A DNA stretch of 64,000 bases from Topomyia yanbarensis (taxonomy: Eukaryota; Arthropoda; Insecta; Diptera; Culicidae): positions 352,096,413 to 352,160,412 of the forward strand of contig NC_080672.1 in assembly GCF_030247195.1 (NCBI RefSeq), read 5' to 3'. This document shows, piece after piece, positions 56,901 to 64,000 of this stretch. Positions within the stretch are counted from its first letter, which is position 1, and the number at the start of each line of letters is the position of its first letter. Below the pieces are notes generated by a model. The model saw nothing but the letters and a program-made list of their open reading frames with translations. It did not search any database and had not been told where the DNA came from. The position numbers were made by a program, and so were the translations under genes.

Positions 56901-56914
56901 AAACAACGAGCACT
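56901..56914. repeat. 14-bp target duplication, right, of truncated I-type copy
   Basis: AAACAACGAGCACT, identical to 56621-56634. The boundary with the A tail is ambiguous by up to three A. Confidence 0.85.
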
Positions 56915-56919
56915 GACGC

Positions 56920-57110
56920 GCGACTCTATACACCACGTCTCCTCGGCAACAGCGAGATACACGCGGAATGATCCGCACAAAGCATAAATAAAAAAAACTA
57001 TCGTCCGGACATACAGCATGTATGCTTTGCTTAGTTGCACGGTAATGGATGGTGGTGAATGAAATATGTGGAAGCATCGCGCGGATTGCATTCTGGCCTA
57101 TTTACACATT
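56920..57110. repeat. Dispersed repeat D, copy 2
   Basis: Second copy of the repeat at 56190-56470, directly downstream of the truncated retrotransposon. Motifs ACACCACG, TGATCCGCACAAAGC and GCACGGTAATGG are shared. Confidence 0.55.
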
Positions 57111-57659
57111 TTTGACAAGTTAGTAATGCAGAAATGTAGTCCTTTCAATTTGTAGTCCATGTAACGTAACAGAACAATTTGTTATTGATGTTTTCCCAAG
57201 TTATAGTTCGTTAAGAAAAACTGATGAACAAAAAAATGTTCATATTCACCTGGAAATTTGGTTTTCAGTTCCATACAAACTTTATTTTAAAAATGTTAAC
57301 CATTTTTTTAAAACTCTTCACGGTGGTTTAGTAAAAACTCCAAATCTCTGAAAATGTTGGGATTTGTTCTGCTCATTAGTCCAGTTCTTTAGTAAAATTC
57401 GAATGTCAAATTTTTTTACAGTTTCAAGAAGAGCTATTATTCAAGAAAAATGACCCCAACCACATTTTTTCAAAACATATCTATAAATTTCTTTTTAAAC
57501 CTACTTTTTTCTTTGACATTAGATCTCGACGTATCATGCATTTTGAAAGCATTACAATGGGATTTTGTTTTTGTAAATTGTCAAATGCTTGACATGGTAA
57601 GATTTTACAATTGTTTTACGGTTATCGTTTATTTTGACAGGTTTACCTTTCATGCTACC

Positions 57660-57862
57660 GTGACCGGGGGTTACTTTACGCCAAAAATAGAACGTTTTGC
57701 ACATTATACTCAATAACTACGATCACTCAATTTCAAATTTGAAACTGTTTGATGTTTTACATATGGCAAAAGTACCTCAAAAGTCAGTGAAAAGAACTTT
57801 TGGAAAATAAAGATTGAATATGAGATATAAAAGACTAAAAATTGGCGTAAAGTCGCCCCCAC
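57660..57862. mobile_element. MITE of about 203 bp with GGGGG..ACTTTACGCC ends
   Basis: GTGACCGGGGGTTACTTTACGCC at the left is mirrored by GGCGTAAAGTCGCCCCCAC at the right. The end type (G run, short spacer, then a conserved CGCC block) resembles the GGGG..ACC motifs of the elements at 34484 and 41069. Flanking duplication is unclear. No coding capacity. Confidence 0.6.
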
Positions 57863-58898
57863 AGGGGCGCCGAGAAAAAGCGCTCTTCATGATATACTTT
57901 TTTATTGAGTCTTATGAATTAGACCACCTTGTTTTAGTATTTTTCTAAAAGTATTTTTAATTGTGTTACGGAGTGCAAAGACTTTTCCATCAGAAACGCG
58001 AATGGTACTGTTATATTTAATGGTCAGGCCAGTTCATCCATCTTTAATGAGATATCCATTTCCAATATACTGAGGACCTTTTTGTTTAACAAGGTTTTAA
58101 CCATACGGTCATTCTCCTCACTGCAGAACTATTTCTCGCTGCGTTCTCTCTCATTCCACAACAAATTGCTTCAATACACATACTTTAAATACTTCTAAAA
58201 ACGATAGCGTTTTATATGTATGCGCCATTGCAACTACAACTACACACCAAAAAAATATGAATTTTATCGTTGACGTAATTGCAAGCATGACAGAATTTAA
58301 CAAACCGTAATTCACGAAATGACGAAATATAACCGCGCTCCGTTTAATTTTACATGAAACCTATACATTATATGCGCATATGCGTGACATACAATTACAC
58401 AAGGGGTTTCCAACAGCGTTGATTACATGTCACTCACGAAAAAAATTACCTAGATTATTTCATGGTTTCAAAGATTATTCTTTCGAAAGTCCGATTAATA
58501 ATTGATTACACGATTACTGTAAAATTCCTCAATTACTCTAGATTACTTGGAATCAAAGTGAATTCCTGTTGGGATTACTTCAGATTATTCGATTATTTTA
58601 AGTGGAATCTGCTCATCGCTATTTTATTAGATAATCCATTTAACCATTCTAGTTCTGCTGGATCATTTTCACTTTAGAAGCCACAATGTATGTGAACTGA
58701 CAAAAAATCAAAACGACAATTCGGATAAATAAGAAACTGTTGTTTGCTTGTTTATTTATCATTTATTATACACAATCTTCAACAACTAATAATTAAACGA
58801 TTTTCTTGCGTTGATTGCAAGGGAAATTCAAATGACCTATGCTCACAAAGAGAAAAACACATCAGTCTTTTCGGATATCGAGGGGCTGCATCAGCATG
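57863..58898. other. AT-rich non-coding DNA
   Basis: No gene or element end recognised beyond short AT-rich frames. Confidence 0.4.
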
Positions 58899-60565
58899 CA
58901 GGCCCGTAGCGTGCGGTTGGCCCGCGTCAAGGGCGCTAACCTTAGAGGGGCGCTGAAATCTTGATCTGTGTTATAAAATAAGTGAAGATAAATCATAAAT
59001 TTTTGCTCGAAATGAAAAGACCGAGGAATAATTTATGATTTATCTCCTTAATGCTGTAGAAAAGATCGTGAAGAAAGTTAGATATTTTATCATCGTGAAG
59101 ATTTTACTCCATCCCGTACCGTGAAAATTGAAGTCTTCTCAGTGCCGCTAGAAGTTACCCAAAATCATAACGTTCTCGGCAACTATCCTAGACCCAACCA
59201 ATCCTGCACTAAAATGCAACTCTGATTGAAATGTTTGGGATTTTTGTTGTTCCTGATGTACAGAACAGAAGAAACAGTCACAGATGTCCGCACAAGTGGA
59301 TCGTTTTCTTGCATTTAATGCAAAACATGACGTGCGGTATGAACACGCAGACGAACCTTGTCGAAGAACATTTGCTTAGACAACATACTCGCAGACGCGA
59401 TACGAGTTTTGAGGGGCATACAATTTCATTCCATCCTGTGATTCAAAATCTCACTCACTGGAGAAAGGGGTCCTTGAAAAAGCCAACCCTATTCACCCCA
59501 TGCAAGATCAGATCGATTCAGTAACCCCACCGTCGATCTCAACTATATGAACAAACATGTGGACACGGTAGTCCTACAGATAAAACTTGTCGTTTGTAAT
59601 GTCAGTTGCTTGCTTTAGATAGGAGATCACTATTCTGAGTTTATGTGGTAAAACATTCTGTAGCGGCTGAATTTTTTGTCGAAAGCTTTAGAGTACTTAT
59701 CTTTGATCCGAAAGAGGATCAGACATGGTACGACCTAGTTTAATAAGTATGATTTTTTAACCGAGAATCGGACTCTCTTCGATGGTGAATCTTGTTCGAC
59801 ATCCATTTATCCCACTGTCTTTTTCAGGAGAATTCATTTATACGCGGGCCTAGAACCCAGCGAAAAGTGAAAACTTGAAGAATAGGAACGGTGAGACAGA
59901 AATTACGGGAGATGCTAGAAATTTATAAACGAGTCAGGAGATAATAAAACAAAAGTGTGATCGCCTATCGTTTCTCGATGTATGGCTGGATGCTAATTCG
60001 TGTTAATTCCAATCTATTGATATGCACCGTACTCATCAATTGACTAACCAGTTCACAGCTCCTAAAAATTGTCTTCTCAGTATACTGGTCTTGATATACA
60101 GTCTCCTGAATAAATACCCCGCCCGTTGCCATCAAAGACCCACCGTCAACTGATTCCACACATGAACAGTTCAAGATTTGTGCGATAATTCACTTAAAAT
60201 GAACGATAGTCAAACACGAACGATTTGCGATCGAATCTTTTAGATATAGAGTTTTTCGGCGTTGTTAGAGGTTTCCAGACATTGGAAATAAATGAAACGG
60301 TTGGTGAAGGAACAAATATTCAAATAAAGTTCTCTTGGTGCCACAACGTTGAACAATTTCCCACCAAGGACGCTAGCCTTGGGAGAGCACTGAAAATTTT
60401 ATTTGCTTCATTGACTAAGTGTAGATAAGTCACTAAATAAGTCCGGATATGTGTGCAATTTCCAAGTGCACACTAAATTATTACTCGAAAGGCGAACTGA
60501 AAGGGGCGTAAAACTGAGACTCTGCCAAGGGCACAAGATAACCACGCTACGGCTCTGTCAGCACC
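58899..60565. mobile_element. Possible inverted-repeat element with CCGTAGCGTG ends
   Basis: CCCGTAGCGTGCGGTTGGCCC...GGGGCGCTGAAAT near 58902-58965 is loosely mirrored by GGGGCGTAAAAC...CAAGGGCACAAGATAACCACGCTACGG near 60510-60563. A direct partial copy of the left end (AAGGACGCTAGCCTTGGGAGAGCACTGAAA) lies at about 60366-60396. The interval holds a decayed I-type fragment. The boundary is tentative. Confidence 0.4.
59040..59745 (-). pseudogene. Decayed I-clade retrotransposon fragment (ORF1 and endonuclease)
   Basis: Two blocks align with the intact element in the same order and orientation. 59270-59745 matches ORF1 from the zinc-knuckle region upstream (GTGCGGTATGAAC, AGACGAACCTTGTCGA, GAAAGGGGTCCTTGAAAAAGCC against 51170-51700). 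59040-59205 matches the endonuclease region (ATCATCGTGAAGA, ATCCCGTACCGTG against about 49980-50140). The C-terminal half of ORF1 and the start of ORF2 are missing between them. Many stops. Confidence 0.75.
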
Positions 60566-60820
60566 GATATTAAACAACTTGCTATCTTTCGCATGACGAT
60601 TCACAAACATCACAATTTGGCAAGTGGATCTTCTTCAGGATTCATATCATAGCCCCCTTTTGTACAATTTGTTTGTAAATGATGACGATTAATGTTTTGT
60701 AATTTTTTGCACGGATCCATTTTTTCGTACATTAACAAGAATATGGTAAGGTGCTCTAATGTGTCCAAGCTCGACGGCATATTCATTCAAAATTTTACTG
60801 TTCTACCGTCTATATCTTAG
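59746..60820. other. Non-coding DNA between retrotransposon relics
   Basis: No recognised gene. It contains the tentative right end of the CCGTAGCGTG element near 60510-60563. Confidence 0.4.
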
Positions 60821-61180
60821 AATTAGCCGCAATTTAGTATAACCTTGGGATCATTGACACTCTGCTCATAGACTTTTAGTTCATCGTTACAGATAGTTTA
60901 ATTATAGAGGATCTCTGTTCGATGAAGAGTCGATAGCACTCCTCGAATTTTCTGGGGAAAACACAGAATCTTCAGATTGTTTTATCTGAAAAACCATTCC
61001 AGATTACCTTAGTTTGGGTCCCTTCCAACTACTCCATTCCAGGCTGAGAAGGCGCAAACTCTAGCTCCACCTTAGCTAGAGAGAGCGCATTAGAACGGGG
61101 TTTGGAGCTTGTCACGACGGGATATCGCGACATTGAATGTGTTGTCTGGTCATGAGATGAGTATTGTCGTGCCAGATCCT
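60820..61180 (+). pseudogene. Decayed I-clade ORF2 fragment (RNase H)
   Basis: Plus-strand translation with one stop gives YNLGIIDTL and TDSL, then FLGKTQ, PFQITLVWVPSNYSIPG and GYRDIECVVWS. These parallel residues about 985-1180 of the intact ORF2 (YTLGIIDTL, SDSL, FLGKIQ, YQITFVWVPSHCSIPG, GYHDIEHVVWV). It contains stops and a deletion of about 100 codons before the C-terminal motif. Its orientation is opposite to the relic at 59040-59745, so either they are separate insertions or an inversion occurred. Confidence 0.75.
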
Positions 61181-62564
61181 AACTAAACGATTTCTTTTGG
61201 GTACTGGGTATGCTGGAGATAAATATCCAAAATTTAGTATTACTTTTTTTCTAACATTGTTTGATCTCTACTACGAGTTTCTTAGAAAATCTAATGTTGC
61301 ACTATCGAAAAGCAAATGCTAATAACGGTGTGAGTTTGCGTTTATCCTCTCTCTGCCATCGATGTCCGCTATTCTCTGTCTCTAATATGAACTCTACCAC
61401 TCCTTTTGTGAATGTCGCTCTTGTGAATGACTCCGTTGTCAATGTATTTCAAAAGAAAATAAAATGTTTTCAAATTCCTCAAAAATGTTCCGAATTGCCT
61501 CCTTTATTGTAAATGAAGTTCAGTCAATATCTTAGGCCTAAGGAAATTCAATTAAAAACTTTTGTATAATATCAATATTCCTAGTTTTGGAATGGCCATT
61601 GAATTAATATAAAAAATAATCTCAGGTTTTAAAAAAAATATATGGTACCTTCAGTGATGTCCCTATCCTCTGTGCAGTAAAGAGAAATTGAAATTACTCC
61701 CCACACTCTGGCAAGCAAAACGAGAGCGCTTCTCTTTCGTTCATATACACCACCGTATTTGATATGTGTAAGCGCACGTTGATGGCAGAGGTAAATTTTC
61801 ATACACCCAACACTGGAACGAGCTAGAGTGTGGAGAAGAGCTCTTGAAATTCTCTGTGGCGCGCTCAGATAAATTCGCCACAGCGCGCGCCCCAGAGTCG
61901 CTGTGGTGTATTCACTGGCGTGGTTTCACTGGCGTGTATTCACTGGCGTGTGATCTTTGGTTTGTTTTCGTCTTACAAGCGACATTGCGAGTGAGATTGA
62001 TTTGATTTACACAGGTTGTTGCGTTGTATTGTGTGGATGTCGGTGGCTTATTTCAAGCTTATATGATTTTCTACTGAAGATTTCATAGTTGCTTGGTAAA
62101 GCTTGCGAGTTTATAGAGTGTTGTTACACTACCGTGGGAAACCTGAAGTATTCGAGCCTAGGGGCAAACAAGGAAAACGTTTTACGTATCAATGTATCGG
62201 CTGGTATAAACAAAGTTTTATAATGATCTGTAGTATCAGATTAATCGTATAACAGATGTAAGACGGGATTTGTACATCCACATTAGGTACGGCCTATTTT
62301 TTGTTCGACTGAATAACTCAATTTTTTGTTCGACTGAATAACTCAAATTTTGATTGCGAATTTGGCGACGCCAAAAAGTAAAGTGATCCATTACAAGTAA
62401 TGTCCTGGTATTACACACGTTTTCGATTATTATCATACGCAGGCATTGTAATTCTCTCTCACTCACGCGAGAAAAGGCTTATCCGATGTCCAACTTTTCC
62501 GAGATAAAGTCCACATAAAACAAGATAACGTTCACGAGAATTCACATTGTTACTTGTTTTTTAC
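61181..62564. other. Non-coding DNA with small tandem duplications
   Basis: Short duplications include a 25-bp unit (TTTTTTGTTCGACTGAATAA...) twice at about 62297-62346 and TTCACTGGCGTG three times at about 61911-61950. No gene recognised. Confidence 0.5.
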
Positions 62565-62820
62565 ATTTCTTATAAAAGAAATGTATAGAATTCGCTCAAA
62601 CTTTCAAGATTTTTTCCGAGGCCCGGAGGGCCGAGTCTTATAAACCAATCGACTCAGCTCGACGATTTGAGACAATGTCTGTGTGTGTGTGTAACGGACA
62701 AATTCTCATTCGAGTTTCTCAGCAATGGCTGAACCGATCTTATCCAAACCAATTTTAAATGAAAGAACTAAAAAACAGTATGAACGCTATTAATTTGTTT
62801 TTGATTCTGATGTTTAGTTT
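62565..62820 (+). repeat. Dispersed repeat A, copy 4
   Basis: This copy has both the 5' core (TTTTTCCGAGGCCCGGAGGG, ATCGACTCAGCTCGAC, a short (TG)n) and the beginning of the 3' part (GCAATGGCTGAACCGATC, AATGAAAG). It links the fragments at 1-330, 28140-28230 and 39589-39715 into one family. Confidence 0.7.
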
Positions 62821-63729
62821 CCAAGATATGAATGTTTGAATGCGTAAAAATGGCGTTTTTTGCAGTTTTTTTTAATTATCTGCCGAAATTGACAATATAG
62901 ATTAACACTTTATATGTTTTTTGACAGCTTTAACGAATACCTTTAGAAAAAGCTATAGATTGTTGAAATCGAACTATTATCAAAAGAGATATTTAACATA
63001 AAATGCGGGCGAAAGATTTTTATCATTTCCCATTGCCAGAAATATGACCAAAAACATGTAATCTATTATTAACGCCAAAACGGCTTATTTTAGGTCAATA
63101 GTATCTTCGGAGAATTTAATGAAGGCAATATGCCCTTTCTTTTGGTATTGTGCTTTTGCTGATTAATCCCCCTATGAGTGAGATATTTTCACAAATTTTC
63201 TTGGAAGTGATTATATCGAAATGATGTCTTCAGCAAATTTGTAGCTCTTACTTTTGCGAATAACTTTACTGAAGACTTCAAATATCTATTTTGAATACTT
63301 TGAAAGTTATGGCTTGTTGTTTGTGGATTACTCTTTGTCGCCTATTTATTGTTCAATATAGTAACAATCCATTGAACTAAGCCAAACATTATTTCAATAA
63401 AACAAATTTTGTATTTCATTTTTCTATCTACAACCACTAGAAATAATCACCGAACACTTCCAAGTTGTCTGGAAGGAACTTGATAACTTATCAGTGCAAA
63501 AATGTTCATTTGTACGAACCTTCTGACTGCAATTTTTCTAACTTATAACCATCGGATCGATCTGAAAAATATCGGAAAATAAAAAGCGAAATAAATAGCT
63601 ACAAGCAACGGCATAGCCAAGAGAAAGTTTTGGGGTTTACTACCATACAACACCCCTCCCCCCCCCCCCACCACACCCAACAAAAAAAATTGGATTGAAG
63701 TTGAAAATTTATTGATGACACATTCTTTC
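62821..63729. other. AT-rich non-coding DNA
   Basis: No gene recognised. A C-rich run (TCCCCCCCCCCC) lies at about 63657-63670. Confidence 0.45.
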
Positions 63730-63830
63730 GTGACGTTTACAACGATTTGACGAATCTTCAATCGACAAATATGTTATAACTTTGTCAAATGAATGCCTAT
63801 ATCAAAACTTATTACAGATTCGGAAAGTAG
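63730..63830 (+). repeat. Dispersed repeat C, copy 2
   Basis: GTGACGTTTACAACGATTTGACGA, ATATGTTATAAC and TTATTACAGATTC parallel about 16130-16220 in the same orientation. Confidence 0.5.
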
Positions 63831-64000
63831 ACAAAATTTCACGAATGATTCAATCAACATAAACCGAATATACTAAAATTTGATGATTTGACTTCAATTG
63901 AAATACGTTGAAAGTTCTAATTTGTGACGCGTTGTAACGTCACGTTACATTATCGGTCATAAAACAATCCTGTTCCAGAATATTCAGTTAATGTTGATTC

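Noticed and set aside
1..64000. Endogenous viral element
   Set aside because: Mosquito genomes often hold these, but no frame showed a viral polymerase, capsid or glycoprotein signature; every reverse transcriptase seen is of non-LTR type.

Overview
The window looks like repeat-dense nuclear DNA from a large insect genome. A culicine mosquito, Aedes-like, is the best guess. This rests on an intact I-clade non-LTR retrotransposon, tRNA-derived SINEs, hAT, piggyBac-like and pogo-like non-autonomous elements, and a dispersed repeat with a GAGGCCC...GGCCGAGTCT core that I associate with Aedes genomes from memory. I found no convincing host protein-coding exon, tRNA gene or rRNA gene. Nearly all long reading frames are accidental or belong to mobile DNA.

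Layout. 1-9 kb: dispersed repeats, a SINE with 25-bp target duplications (1356-1896), a small hAT-type MITE (3029-3263), a row of four hairpins with a common loop sequence (about 3330-3545), and a second SINE (about 5351-5520). 9.18-15.06 kb: a 5.9-kb element with piggyBac-type ends and TTAA duplications. It holds a 312-bp tandem repeat split by a 2.4-kb hAT-type foldback element with an exact 8-bp duplication. 16.7-19.6 kb: a large inverted repeat whose loop is a decayed I-type retrotransposon. 19.6-20.1 kb: GAACTAGTTC-rich repeats. 21.4-26.0 kb: nested inverted-repeat elements, including a second piggyBac-type element. 28.6-34.07 kb: a degenerate 19-bp satellite built around the palindrome ACAAAATTTTGT, with small elements inserted in it. 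34.48-35.43 kb: a pogo-like element with perfect 24-bp ends and the remnant of a psq-type DNA-binding domain. 38.6-39.2 kb: a near-perfect hairpin with arms of about 280 bp. 41.07-42.29 kb: an inverted-repeat element with a MITE nested inside it. 42.8-43.5 kb: a TTCATTT-type array.

The main coding locus is 45942-52120 on the minus strand. It is a full-length, apparently intact I-clade retrotransposon with 14-bp target duplications. ORF1 (445 aa) is a nucleic-acid-binding protein with three zinc knuckles. ORF2 (1228 aa) carries an APE-type endonuclease, reverse transcriptase, RNase H and a C-terminal Cys/His motif. The two frames overlap at ATGGCTAA, which suggests coupled translation. Together they should make an RNP that nicks DNA and copies the element RNA into the target.

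Decayed relatives of this element lie at 17.25-19.02 (+), 26.17-26.59 (-), 44.88-45.08 (-), 59.04-59.75 (-) and 60.82-61.18 (+). A 266-bp 5'-truncated copy of its 3' end lies at 56635-56900 (+). A fragment of a different (R1/LOA-like) reverse transcriptase at 55.3 kb is followed by a 7-bp TAAATAA microsatellite. The rest is AT-rich non-coding DNA with scattered copies of dispersed repeats. Coordinates of degenerate repeats are approximate because they were read by eye.
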